This document shows positions 20,740-31,789 of a stretch of DNA of 64,000 bases, one piece after another. Numbering within the stretch: position 1 is the stretch's first letter; every line of letters begins with the position of its first letter. A program made the position numbers and the translations under genes. This DNA is from Marsupella aquatica (taxonomy: Eukaryota > Marchantiophyta), in NCBI GenBank assembly GCA_973895155.1, contig OZ316899.1, positions 12,586,001 through 12,650,000 on the forward strand, given 5' to 3'. The notes under the pieces are model-generated. The model was not told the DNA's origin. It searched no databases and worked only from the letters and a program-made list of their open reading frames with translations.

Positions 20740-23326
20740 AAACGGTGTCGCGCCCTCGCAAACCGGCTGAATAAGGAAGATGATATTTCTTGACTCGAGA
20801 CCCATTGACTCGGGTAGGTAATTCCTCACCTTGTAAATCTTCCAAGATTAAGGATCCATTAGGGAAAATTTGCCGCACCTTATAAGGTCCAAGCCACCTT
20901 GTGTGTAATGTCCCAGGAAATATCATGTACCGGTTATCATATAATAACACATAATCATTTGCCTGTATTTCCACCTTCTTCAATTTTTTATCAAATCTTT
21001 GGCTCCTGATTCTCTGTTGCTTCTCTGTTTCAACCAAGGAGAAGTGTCGATCTTCCTTGAGCTTGTCCAAACTTTCCAATCTTAATATTTGACTTTGTTC
21101 AACATCGAGTCGTTGAGGATTGGCCACTCGGTCAGTGGGTACCTCGAATTCAATGGGTACTATACTGTCCAAGCCATAGACTAAATAAAATGGAGTTCGA
21201 CGCGTTGTAATCTTTTCTGCGGTGCGGTAGGCCCATAGAGCAGAGTGTAATTTCTGATCCCAATCTGACTTATGTGCAGAAACTACCTTAATTAAAATTC
21301 TCTCCATTAATCCATTAGCCTTCTCAGTTAAGCCATTTGCTTTGGGGTTATAGGGGGTAGTCTTTCTATGCTTAATGAGATACTTGTCAGTGATATGTGC
21401 GATCGTATTATTTAGAAAATGTAAGCCTCTGTCACTGACTAGTTCTAATGGGCACCCAAACCGTGTAATGATGTCTTCAAATAAGAATTTAGCAGCAGTG
21501 GCAGCATCATTTCGCTTGGTGGCTCGTGCTTCTACCCATTTAGTAGTGTAATCCGTAGCTAGGATGATGTATCGATTACGAGTGTGAGCAGCTGCAGGTT
21601 GAATAGGCCCTATAAAATCAATTCCCCATTTTTCAAAAGGAGCTAAAGGTAAGATGGGAGTTAAAGGCCAATGAGAAGTAGAGGTGGGTTTACCCATGCG
21701 TTGGCACGGATCACATGACTTGATAAATTGATGTGTATCTTGATGCATGGTGGGCCACCAATATCCGGCATCCCGTATTTTCTTTACTGTAACATTGACT
21801 GCATAATGGCCTCCAACTTCTTCCATGTGCATGGCAGCAATAACCTTCCTAACTTCTCGTTCTTCCAAGCAACGCTTAAGTTTCTGATCCGGGGAAAGTT
21901 TATAGAGGATTCCTTGCTTCAAGGTATAAGGTCCAACCTTATGCAAGAAAACAGCACGTTGCTCGGGGTTGAGGTTAGGGGGAAACATTCCTTGAGTTAG
22001 CATTTGAACAATGTCTACATACCATGATTCTTCACCCTCGATGTGCCATAATGTCTCATCTGGAAAATCATCATTCAATGGCTCTCTAGATTCATCGCCT
22101 TCCAATCGTGAGAGGAAATCAGCGTTGTCATGATGCTTCCCAGGTCTTACCCGGACTTCAAAATCATATTCTTGTAGAAGCAAAACCCAACGTGCAATCC
22201 TTCCTGAAAGATCTGCTTGGTTAACAAGGTACTTAAGTGAAGAGTGGTCAGTGTGGAAAATGGTTTTGTACCCCAACAAGTAGTGGCAAAATTTCTTGCA
22301 TGAGAAGATTACTGACAAAGCTTCTTTCTCTGTCACCGTATAATTCTTCTCTGCTGCATTCATTTGTCGACTTGCAAAATAAATGGGGTGATCCTTCTGA
22401 TCATCATCTTGCTGGCTTAGGACAGCTCCAATACAGAAAGCTGAAGCATCAATGTAAACGTGAAATTCCTTTTCCCAATTTAGTGGAACTAAAACAGGAG
22501 CTCGGGTTAATCTGCCTTTGAGTTCTTCAAAGGCCTTCTGTCTCAAGGCTGTCCACTCATAATCAACATCCTTTTTCAACAGTTGAGTAAGTGGCATGGC
22601 AAGGTTAGCATAATGGCGAATAAATCGACGGTAGTATACTACGTAACCTAGAAATCCCCTCAACTCTCTTAGATTAGAAGGAGGTTGTAGTTTTAGGATA
22701 ACTCTGACCTTCTCAGCATCAATCTCAATTCCCCGGCTAGATATGACATGCCCTAGCAAGATACCCTCTCGCATGCCAAAAAAGCATTTCTCGGGGTGTA
22801 GAGAGAGCTGTGATTCCCTACACTTTTGGAAAGTCAATCCGAGCTTTTCTAAATGGATTTCGTCTGAACTATAAACACAGAAATCATCAATAAAAATTTC
22901 TATAAATCTGTGGAGGTACTCTTGAAATATGATCATCATTATTCGTTGAAATGTTCCAGGGGCGTTGCATAACCCAAAAGGCATCACATTAAATGCATAA
23001 GTTCCCCAATCCGTCGTGAACGTTGTTTTATCCCGATCCTCCTCTCGTACTGAAACTTGGTTATACCCTGAGTATCCATCAAGGAAACTATAAAGAGAAT
23101 GAGCAGCTACTGCATCAAGCACAGTGTCAATGAATGGTAAGGGATAATGATCTTTCCTTGTTGCAGAATTCAATTTCCGATAATCTTGACACACACGAAT
23201 CTTCACTTTGCCATCTGGTCCAGACTTCTTAGGCACAATAACAATGGGTGATACCCATTCGCTGCTAAGGACTGGAAAAATGAATCCAGCCTCCGTTAAC
23301 TTGTCAATTTCCTCTTTTACCATCAT
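20738..23326 (-). pseudogene. pol: Pol: reverse transcriptase, RNase H and integrase, element B
   Basis: 862 open codons. RT: CQDYRKLNSATRKDHYPLPF, MPFGLCNAPGTFQR (about 116) and the catalytic FIDDF (about 149). RNase H: YIDASAFCIGAVLSQ (about 285) and FHTDHSSLKYL (about 360). Integrase: zinc-binding H/H and CDPCQR (about 503-543), the DDE residues in GIDFIGP, SDRGLHF and GLTEKANG (about 567, 630, 667), then FPGTLHTRWLGPY near 805. No chromodomain follows. The frame is open, but it is cut off from its N-terminal part by TGA 23393-23395, where family A has CGA (EHRIDLM), and from the protease by further stops. Confidence 0.92.
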
Positions 23327-23392
23327 GGAATACTTAGGGTTGAGCCGATATTGTCTTTGCCGGATCGGAATTGATCCTTCAATGAGGTCAAT

Positions 23393-24217
23393 TCAATGTT
23401 GCACAAGGTAAGGGGGAATTCCTTTGATGTCCTTGTGACTCCATGTGAATATATCTCGGTATTGCTTCAGCAAATCTATATATTTTTCCCTCAATTCTCC
23501 TTGAATATGTTTACTGATATTGAGGAATTTCCCTGGCTCAATCTCAATCTTCTGGCAGGATTTGGGATCAACTATCCTTTCAGTCATTCCCAAAGACTCC
23601 TTTTCCCAAGTGTTTAGGTTTGATGGGTCTTTTATACTTCCAATTTTACTACTAGGATCTCCCCTAGAATCCTCACTTTCTGGAAAAGTTTTGGTCAATT
23701 TTGAAGTCGGGAAGGTAGTTTTCCGGATAGGTTTTGGTAAAGATGGATGGGGAACTGGGAGTCATGCCGGCTCAGGACCCGGCTCAAAAACAGGTTCAGT
23801 AACCGGTTGAGGAACCGGTTCAAGGGCTGGTTCGGGAACCGGATCCCCCGTGTTTTTCGGATGGTACTTATTAACTGGCTGATTTAAATCTGGTGATTGT
23901 ATAGAAGGGTTAGGAGTAGCGTACCTCTCTAAATCTAAACTACAAGCTTCACTTGGTTCGTCAAATTCAAAGATATCAAGAAATCTGATATGTGCATCAG
24001 TATCTCTTGACAGTTTTGAGGATTGGGATTGGTTGACTTCTTCATCATCTGATGATGAACTTGAAGAATTAGAGGTGTAACCATCATCTTCTTCTGTTTC
24101 ACCAAAGTGTCGCTCATCTTCCCAACTCAAAGTTACTTTTGGAGACCCAAAACTGAATTGCTTTGCATGCCAATTAACTCTGACGCGTGCTAAGTACAGC
24201 CAAGGTCGTCCCAACAA
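23393..24217 (-). pseudogene. Protease-RT linker of element B, broken
   Basis: Two pieces. 23762-24217: MLGRPWLYLARVRVNWHAKQ (end of protease), an acidic Ser-rich stretch and a run of EPVPEP-like repeats. 23393-23698: the RT N-terminal lead-in (YRDIFTWSHKDIKGIPPYLV). Stops at 23762-23764 (TGA) and 23393-23395 (TGA) separate them from each other and from pol. The EPV repeats are coded by the AACCGGTT-type words that also occur in the LTR. Confidence 0.75.
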
Positions 24218-24244
24218 AACAGGAAATGTGGATGGTGTTGATGG

Positions 24245-24859
24245 TCAAATTATGATGTAATCTAATGAAAATATTCTTCCTCCAATTAGGGTATCAATTT
24301 TCAGTAACGAACCTACAGGAATCACCCTGGATTGGTCTGCCATTCGTAGGATCCGAGATGTGGGCTGAAATTTGAAAAATCCCAGATCAGCAGCGGTCTG
24401 TTCTGTCATAATATTGACACTTGATCCTCCATCCACAGGGACCTTAGGGATCACACATCCTGAAATTTGTATCTCTATTTCAGGTGGACCATGGTCAGTA
24501 GATTCCACCTTCCAACATCCATTAACTTCCACTTCTGGTAACTTAAATGGACGCCTCCGCGAAGTGACCAATGTCTTCATTTGTTTTCTAAAATGGGCAT
24601 TGGACTTGAGCAATTCTCCAAATGTAATGTTGGCTTTCAAATTACTCACATCTGCAACTATATTATAAGTATCCATCCGTCCATCAATATGCACATGGTG
24701 AGGATCAACTTTGAAACTTACCTTTTTCCCTGGTTCCAAGGGAGTATCAGTTTTTCCCTTACCCATTTCCTTCGCGAGGATTTCCTTAACTTCGTCAGAG
24801 ATGTCGGGGAGAAAATACTTAGGATCGTGTCGATCATATACATTTTCCTCTTCAATCAA
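24245..24859 (-). pseudogene. Retropepsin region, element B
   Basis: 204 codons. NITFGELLKSNAHFRKQMK precedes the active-site segment KVPVDGGSSVNIMTEQTAAD (DGGS type). It ends at TGA 24245-24247 where Arg (CGA) is expected before the GRPWL segment at 24217. It is divided from gag by a TGA at 24869-24871. Protease would release Gag and Pol products in the particle. Confidence 0.82.
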
Positions 24860-24868
24860 TTCCTTCCC

Positions 24869-27331
24869 TCATTTTGGATTTGACTTTTCCGCTGATTTGG
24901 ATGTTGATTTTGGTTTGACGATTGAATCTGCCTCTTTTGCCTTCTGCTTGGAACAAGTCGTAGCAAAGACATTTAGTATCTGATCACTCTCTCTGATCTC
25001 CAAGTTAGGTTGGCCTAGTTCTCCTTCTTTTAATAAGTGTCGATGATCCTTATCATATGTAATCCCAGCAGGTCCTCCTCTCGACAATACTGGGTTATGG
25101 ATGTCACTTACACACCCTACAATATTTTCTTCATAGCTGTCCACTAGGCCGCAAGGTGAATCATCCTCTTCTTCATAATAGACCAGACGAACTGATGGTT
25201 CAGGCAGTGCTGCTTCCTTGACTGGGTCCTTGACATAACGAACCATCATCTTTGGTTTCTTTGGTTGGGGACATTCAATTGGAAGATGACCACTTCCTCC
25301 ACAATTTCCACAAATTGGTTCGTATCCTACATCTCTTTTTGGCCAGGGGCACGAAGGTGAGAAATGATCCTTTGCCCCACAATTCCAACATACTCCTCTG
25401 ACCAATTGGGACCTGGGTGGGTAACCACCAGGTGGTGCCATTGGCGGTTTATACACTGGCTTATTAAAATTAGAAACTGGTCTTGGAGGAGGGTTAGGAA
25501 AGTACTGTACAGGGGCTGGCCCTGCAATTGTTGGAGGTCCCATTTGGACTTGGTAGCTAGCCTCAAGGTAATATGGGTGCAATAATGGGTCTTCTCCTTC
25601 TTCATAATTAGGGTACTCCCCATTGGTCAAATAATTTACTGATTTGAGTAAGGGACACTCTTGTGGGCAGTGTCCTGGTTTCCGGCATACTGTACACCAT
25701 ACATTTGCCCTCTGAGGTGTCAATTGTTTCCTTGGGGGTCGTGTTGCAGCTGCATTAACATTCAGGTACTTCATTTCTTCAAGGAGACTAGCCATTTGTC
25801 CCGACATTTTATTCAATTCTGCACTTTTAGGTTGCGAAACCTTTTTCCCCTTTCTTGTAATTTTTGGGGAAGATTCCTCATCTGATGAGCTGTTGGTCTC
25901 GCTACTGGATTGAGATGTGGAACTGTCTTGTTCTGAACTGGAAGTGTCACTTGTTGAGGTAGAGGATTCAGCCTTTTTCTTCTTAGATTTCTTCTTGCTC
26001 CTTTTCTTTTTCGACTTACTGTCCTTCCGTAACTCTCTCAACAAGTGTTTCCTTTGTGACATCTCAGAGTCAATATAAGACTGAGCTAAGTCGTATGCTC
26101 TCTCTAGGGTTGCGGGAGCCCCTTGTCTTACAAAAGTGTTTAATTTTGTATACAAACCTTGCATGAACCACTCCTTAATTAAGTTTGCAGGCGGAGGTGG
26201 TGTCACTTTATTTGCCAGCTTGGTGACTTTTTGTAAGTAGGTTCTTAAGGAATCGCCTTTCTTCATATTTACAAAACTTAATCTTGTAAAAGCTCTAGAA
26301 GTAGCTCCCTCTTCCCTGAAAGTTTTGAGGAACTCTGCTCGAACAATTGGCCAATTTGTCTTATCGGGCAAACTTGAATACCAAGTTCGGGCTTCTCCCT
26401 TCATTAAACCTCCAAATACTTTTGCCTTTAGATCAGGGGTATCATCCCCATTGGATGTCGCCACGGCTTCAAAATCATCCATCCATGCTTCAGCATCTGC
26501 TTTCTTGCCACGAAAGTTTTCATAACGGACTCGTGAACGACTCGCCATGATTGTTGTTGTTGTGACTTTTCTTGAAGCAAATGGAAGAAGTGGCGGGATA
26601 GATATTATGATAGGTGATACAGATGTGCCAGTTGAGAGGTTAGGGGACACTTGCATGTTTTGGTTTGGGGAGTTATCCAATCCTGAGGTGCTTGGGCTAC
26701 TTCTGTATCCTCCTGAATCAGAAGTGGGATTTGTGAATTCCTCTTCTGATCGCTCAAAACCTTCGCCCACCAATTGCTCAGGTGAGTCAAAGAATTCCTC
26801 AGGTGTGATCTGTGCAAGAGAGCCGACTAAAGAGGGTTCCCGTTGGCTCGTATTAGAGAGACGAGGTGATACTGTTTGGTCTTCTCTTAATATTTCAGAC
26901 TTATGGCCTTTAGCTTGGTCATGATCCGCAGGTTCCGAACCCCCTGAGTCAGCACTGGTCAAAGTTGTGTTGTGTCCCACGTCCTTCTTCACATTAGAGA
27001 TGCCGTAAGCCGTAAATCCTGGTGACCCTAGGGATATATCTCCGTCTAGGCTGGTGGATCTCCTTAGTGCTTTACCTTGCGGCTTCCTTGGTTTCCTGGG
27101 GACTATCTCTTTAGGTCCCGAGCGCAAGTTAACAAACAATGGTCTACTAGCAGATGGCTTCTCTAGTGTGCCACTTCCTTTTTGTTGTTGTAAGAGTGAC
27201 ACCCGACTTGTGACATTCCCCGGTGCTGGAAATTCTGGTGAGCGGAATTTGTTAAGCAATTCTGGAGAGTCTGATGGTTTGTCCGGTAACCCTTCCCTCT
27301 TCTTCCAAATGTGTTTATTCCTATCAGTCAT
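24869..27331 (-). CDS. gag: Gag, element B
   Basis: 820 codons, open. Residues 1-260 are an unusual Ser/Pro-rich extension absent from A and C. The gag core begins near residue 262 (MASRSRVRYENFRGKKADAE; LMKGEARTWYSSLPDKTNW; EWFMQGLYTKLNTFVRQ). A Lys-rich run (KKKRSKKKSKKKK, about 440) and a Ser/Thr-rich run (about 456-500) follow. There are three zinc knuckles: CTVCRKPGHCPQEC (about 547), CWNCGAKDHFSPSC (about 645) and CGNCGGSGHLPIEC (about 677). Gag builds the particle and packages RNA. The terminating TGA sits where read-through or fusion to protease might once have occurred, or is a decay mutation. Confidence 0.88.
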   Translation of the reverse strand: MTDRNKHIWKKREGLPDKPSDSPELLNKFRSPEFPAPGNVTSRVSLLQQQKGSGTLEKPSASRPLFVNLRSGPKEIVPRKPRKPQGKALRRSTSLDGDISLGSPGFTAYGISNVKKDVGHNTTLTSADSGGSEPADHDQAKGHKSEILREDQTVSPRLSNTSQREPSLVGSLAQITPEEFFDSPEQLVGEGFERSEEEFTNPTSDSGGYRSSPSTSGLDNSPNQNMQVSPNLSTGTSVSPIIISIPPLLPFASRKVTTTTIMASRSRVRYENFRGKKADAEAWMDDFEAVATSNGDDTPDLKAKVFGGLMKGEARTWYSSLPDKTNWPIVRAEFLKTFREEGATSRAFTRLSFVNMKKGDSLRTYLQKVTKLANKVTPPPPANLIKEWFMQGLYTKLNTFVRQGAPATLERAYDLAQSYIDSEMSQRKHLLRELRKDSKSKKKRSKKKSKKKKAESSTSTSDTSSSEQDSSTSQSSSETNSSSDEESSPKITRKGKKVSQPKSAELNKMSGQMASLLEEMKYLNVNAAATRPPRKQLTPQRANVWCTVCRKPGHCPQECPLLKSVNYLTNGEYPNYEEGEDPLLHPYYLEASYQVQMGPPTIAGPAPVQYFPNPPPRPVSNFNKPVYKPPMAPPGGYPPRSQLVRGVCWNCGAKDHFSPSCPWPKRDVGYEPICGNCGGSGHLPIECPQPKKPKMMVRYVKDPVKEAALPEPSVRLVYYEEEDDSPCGLVDSYEENIVGCVSDIHNPVLSRGGPAGITYDKDHRHLLKEGELGQPNLEIRESDQILNVFATTCSKQKAKEADSIVKPKSTSKSAEKSNPK

Positions 27332-27578
27332 TCCTCATGGTGTTAGATACTTACTCCCTTTGGTGTTTTGCTTTCCAATGTAACCCCTAGTATGCGGCTT
27401 TGGTCAGCCCCCTCTTCCTAGGTGAACAGTCATGACCCATCCTGTCTATGGTCACGTTGGTTGACTCAAGAGTCATGTGGATGAAGAGTCATAACGGTCA
27501 GTGGGGTTGTCCAAAAACCTCACAGCCTCCGGTTTCTGAGCCGATGGCTGATCCGGTTCCTGAGCCGGATTTCTTCCG

Positions 27579-27821
27579 TCACCTTCTCCCTTGCCTGGCT
27601 ATCACCCTAGCTAATTCAGGGATGGAAATAATCGCATAATGTTCCCCTGTAATCTGTCCATTTATTGTTAAAATTACTAAATGTAAATCTGCTGCTTCCC
27701 ACCAGGTAATGGATAGCGTGTGTACTCCCCGTCTACCTCGTTGGATTAGTGTCCTAATGCGATTTGAAGCATTCCTTAAGTTTTGCGCTCTAAAGGAACC
27801 CAAACTCCTTCGTGGTGGCAT
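27579..27821 (-). CDS. Small basic ORF between ORF1 and gag, element B
   Basis: 80 codons, starting MPPRRSLGSFRAQNLRNASN and ending VIARQGRR. It is basic at both ends with a hydrophobic middle (LHLVILTINGQITG). It sits in the 565-bp gap between ORF1 (27896) and gag (27331). I recognise no family. It may be a real accessory peptide or a chance ORF in leader sequence. Confidence 0.35.
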   Translation of the reverse strand: MPPRRSLGSFRAQNLRNASNRIRTLIQRGRRGVHTLSITWWEAADLHLVILTINGQITGEHYAIISIPELARVIARQGRR

Positions 27822-27895
27822 GTTTTAATAAGCTTCTGCAGAGCTCGGACAGGATTGAGTTGCTTGGTGAGTTTTGATCAGATTCCCTTTTTATT

Positions 27896-28795
27896 TTAAT
27901 CATCCCAGGCTTCCTCGTCATCCTCATTATAAGGGAGTCTTAACTGAACCAGGTCTTGGTAGCTATTCAACAAATTTTCCAAACAATCAACTGAATCTGT
28001 CCATGGTGTTTCTACCAAATGTAATTTGTTCAGAACCTCCTCATACTTCTGTTCTTCCTCGGGTGTAACACGTGCAATTGGAATCTTGTGTTTCTTTAAG
28101 AAGAAGTCTAAATCATATTCCTCTTCCATCGGCTGCAACCTTACTCCTTCCATCCACTTCCTTTTTAGCACTAGGACATTAACCAACCTTGCTATCGGAG
28201 GTAGATCTGTCGTCCATTTGAATGAAGTTTGGCCATTGATAGGAAGCTCCCTTCTTATCACCTCCCAACTCTCATTGTAAGGATCTCTTAATTGATCTAT
28301 TAAACGACATCGAGCCAAGGTCATCACCGACTTCTCCTTCCCTAGCAAATGATTTGAATTCTCATAATAATACTTCAATACATGTTCAAGTTCAATCCCC
28401 CAATTTGGATTTTCACTTAAATGTCCCAATGCTGATATCAATTCTCCTTGTGCATCTGCCTCTAAAGTTTCTTCCTCCAATTGGTTAGCAATTATGAATT
28501 CCGGAATGATAATTTGGTCAAATTCGTGGTCTGCTGTGGCCGTTACCAATTCTAGGAGCCCATCAACAGCTCGCTTGAAGACAAAGATCTTATCAAATAG
28601 AACATTAGTGGTCCAGGATTTGAGAGGGACTAAATCTTTACCCCAATAATAGCTTTCTCCCAAATCATCCTCTTGTCTTCTCTTCAGTATTGTGGAGCGA
28701 CCTTGTGCACAATTACACTTAATAGTGTAGATCTGATTTTCCCTAGACCTGATTTGGGCTCGTTCTCTCTTTCCTGGTCTGTGCCGCCTTACCAT
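27896..28795 (-). CDS. ORF1 upstream of gag, element B, unknown function
   Basis: 299 codons with no stop, between the LTR/PBS leader and gag. It begins MVRRHRPGKRERAQIRSREN (strongly basic). Acidic and hydrophobic stretches follow (EFIIANQLEEETLEADAQGE; LPINGQTSFKWTTDLPP) and an acidic end (YNEDDEEAWDD). I see no RT, protease, zinc or membrane motif. An extra ORF before gag is known from Ogre/Tat elements, but I cannot show homology. The basic head and acidic tail suggest a nucleic-acid-associated protein; this is inference. Confidence 0.6.
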   Translation of the reverse strand: MVRRHRPGKRERAQIRSRENQIYTIKCNCAQGRSTILKRRQEDDLGESYYWGKDLVPLKSWTTNVLFDKIFVFKRAVDGLLELVTATADHEFDQIIIPEFIIANQLEEETLEADAQGELISALGHLSENPNWGIELEHVLKYYYENSNHLLGKEKSVMTLARCRLIDQLRDPYNESWEVIRRELPINGQTSFKWTTDLPPIARLVNVLVLKRKWMEGVRLQPMEEEYDLDFFLKKHKIPIARVTPEEEQKYEEVLNKLHLVETPWTDSVDCLENLLNSYQDLVQLRLPYNEDDEEAWDD

Positions 28796-29854
28796 TGGTG
28801 AAACACCAATCCTTTAGACTCAATTGTCTCTTATTTCATGCTCCATTCTTCCTAGATTCCTTCTGGAGTCTATAATCCCTCATTCTCATTATTCTTCTAA
28901 GTCTGCCTCTTGGCAATGTTTCACCAATGACCGTCCCTGTGGTGCGTCCCATGGCTCCCTAAACCCAAGAAACCCCCCAGCTCAAGCCGATTCCCGCAGG
29001 TTTCGCGCTTGGCGAGGCCGTTTCCGCGGCTTAGCGGCATGGGACGCTGCTAACCTTCTACTACTACTATTAACATTTTACACACATATACTGGACAGAT
29101 CCTTCATCGGGTCATGAGATACGTAGCCGGCCTAATCTAGGCCTTCCCTTGTCTTCCCCTCCGTCTTGTTAGGTATGTTTGGATTCCGCCGCCGGAATGA
29201 TCCCCAATAGGCTTGGTTAAGCCGCTAAGACCTCTCTCAGCTCGACACATCCAACTCTCACTCCCCTGCTTACTTTCCTTCCTTCTGTTAGTTGATGTGG
29301 GCACTCTTCACACAAGTTAATGTGACACACAAATAGCAAAATGACTCATTCTGACTGAGTCATACCATGCACTTGCCATACAAACAGTACATCTCATACA
29401 CAAGCTCTGCAAACTAAGCCGTGAGGCCAACTCTATTCAGCTCTTAGGCATGAGGAAACATGAATATACACAAGGGTCACTGTATGACTAACCGAGAGCT
29501 TCCCTTACTACTTGATCCCAGCCCGGCTGGTGCAAACTAAAAACTTGCTAAAGAAGAGGCCCTGAGCTCCCCGTTGCCCAGGTACTTATCCTGGTAGTGG
29601 ATCCGCCTAATTCTTTGCAGCATAAGCCTAATCTACCTAACAGTAATCTACTTGCCCGGATCTACCTATGTACAGCAAGGCAGGAGCACAAGTGTTGCTC
29701 CTACCAGTGGAACCGCAATCCCACTAAGCTAACTGTGAGGGCCGCTCCTGGTCCTGATCCTAATCCTAAACTTGGAGATCAGCGCCCGCCCTGCCCACTC
29801 ACGCCTCCTACCTCCACGTCCGCCCTTCCTAAAAGGAACGGTGCCCTTGCACCG

Positions 29855-31771
29855 TCACGACACCGGTGGTGGATCCTCAATGGACGCCCCCAACGCTTCC
29901 TCCTCAGCCACTGCCGTAGGTTCGTTTTCTGACAGATTACTTGCCTTTGACTGAGTCAACTCTCCATCGGCCTGACTGGGTCCACCATCGGCATCGGCTC
30001 GGGAATCATTCTCGGCTACGGCCTCAGCCTCGGCTATGGTCTCCCCGGCCTGCTCAAGAGGCGGATCTGGGATACCGGCCTCATTACTGAGTAGTTCGGC
30101 TTGGGCCGCACCATCCCCACCTTTGATGATAGCGGGATCTATTGTCGTGTTCATGCCGGAGGTTGGTGCTGGGTCTACCTCCTTGGTCACCACGGCCTGT
30201 GGAGTCAGATTACTCCTTGACCCTGAAGGTTTCCGCTTCTTCTTCTTTTCTGGTTCGGCAGCTGGTCCCTTCCCCTTCCCACTTACTTCCGGCACTGGTG
30301 CAGGTGGCGCGGCTTGTTCTTCGGCCAGTACCACTCCTGGTAACTTGGTTGCCCCAATTGGAGTTGGGCCTGATGAAGACAAGCACTTAAATACTGCGGC
30401 TTGTTTCTTCAGCCGCTCTGTTTGGTTGTCGGCCCGCCGCTGGAGGTTCTCCATCTTCCTCGTGATTTCCTCCAACTCCTCCTGGGTCTCATCCAGGTCC
30501 TTGCGCGCCTCCTTTAGTTCCTTCTGGGCTTCCTCCCGTTCCCTGTGGGCTTCCTCCAGTTCTTTCTTCAAGGTAGCCCTCTCCTCTCGGGTTGCTCTTA
30601 GCTCCTTGTCGAGCTCTGCAATGATGACAGACTCCATCTGGTTCATCTTGGCGTAAGTCTGATCGAGCATCTCGTCCTTCTCCCTTAGGTCGGCCTTGAA
30701 GCTGGCCGTCAGGGACGCAAGCTCCTGCTGCAGCGCCATAATCCCTTGATAGGATTTCCCTAACTCGGCCTCCTTCTGCTCAAGGGCTCCGCGAATTTTC
30801 TCGAGCTCCCCCTTCAACGCCCATTCCTTTCTTTGGGTCTCCGCCATGGCCCGGCTGTTGGCTGTTATGTGGGCCTCCTCTGCATTCCTCAGCTCTCGCT
30901 TCCACTTCTCCCTCTCTTTGATCGTATCGGCCAACTCTCCTTGGGTCCGCGTCAGTAGATTCTCGATCATTCGATTATCAGATTGTGCGGTATCCAACTG
31001 GCCCTGCATGATATTTAGCTCATGCCGCTTAATCCGCAGCTCATCTTGGGCTTTCTTGGCCACCCTCAGGTCCTTGATTTCGGCTTCCCTTTCCCTAAGC
31101 CGACGGATGACCTCGTCCTTCTTGCTTCTTTCCAAGGCCACCGCTTCTTCTAATTGGCGCTTCTCCAACATCTCCCTCTGGAAAAAGGGTCCCTGCTCCA
31201 ACTCCTCCCCAAAGATGCTGAGCGCCAGTTCTCCACACATCTCCCCGTACTCCATGGCTCTGTCTTTAGCATAGGTGGAGGAAGTAGAAGTCATCGGCAT
31301 CATCCACCGCGGCCTCTGCTCCCAAGCCGTCTTGCGGATCTCTTCAATCGTGGCTAGAGGTTTGCTTCCTTTTTCGGCTAGCCGTTTGATGTCCTCCGGC
31401 CAATCTCCTCCTGGCAAATCCTTTTCTCTAGCCAGGGCTGCCTCCTCTTCCTGCCTGATTTGCTCCTGAAATTCCTGCGCCGTCTGTTTTATGCCGTCAA
31501 AGCTCGGGGGAGCAACATCTGGTGGGGGAGACTCAGGGCTACTCTGCTGGTTGGGGTCCCCTCGTACTACCCTTGGAAGTGTGGGGATAAACCGGCCATA
31601 GGTCCTTACTCCTGGAACGTGATGGTCCGACCCATAGCCGGAGTTATCATGGCTGCAGTCCTCCACTGCCTCCTCTACTTCTTGGACTTCCGGCTTCTCC
31701 CTCTCCTCTTCGTCCGTAGGAGCTTCAGGCAATTCTGCCTCAGATTCAGAGCTTGAGACTCCTACGTACAT
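29855..31771 (-). pseudogene. LTR-resident ORF of family A, coiled-coil half
   Basis: 638 codons in the same frame as 31790-33499, separated only by TAA at 31790-31792. Residues 1-130 are acidic linker. About 160-440 is a long coiled coil with clear heptads (LEKIRGALEQKEAELGKSYQ; LEEAHREREEAQKELKE). Then come a Pro/Ala linker, an NLS-like EKKKKRKPSGSRS and an acidic tail ending SIEDPPPVS. With its N-terminal half it would be about 1,210 residues. The length and heptads suggest a filament or scaffold that self-associates. No homologue is recognised. Confidence 0.75.
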
Positions 31772-31789
31772 TCGAACACCCGGCTTGGA

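Noticed and set aside
28938-29857. First reading of the A LTR as a short 0.9-kb repeat beginning at the LTR ORF's stop codon (TGACGG)
   Set aside because: The GTCCC target duplication lies at 46602-46606, after TGTGATGCC, so the LTR includes the ORF. The short reading has no duplication at its borders.
30036-30656. Long plus-strand ORF (206 codons) opposite the A coiled coil, and similar ones at 12113-12412 and 30846-31274
   Set aside because: They are antisense shadows of Glu/Lys-rich coiled-coil codons, giving Ser/Leu/Phe-rich translations with no motif.
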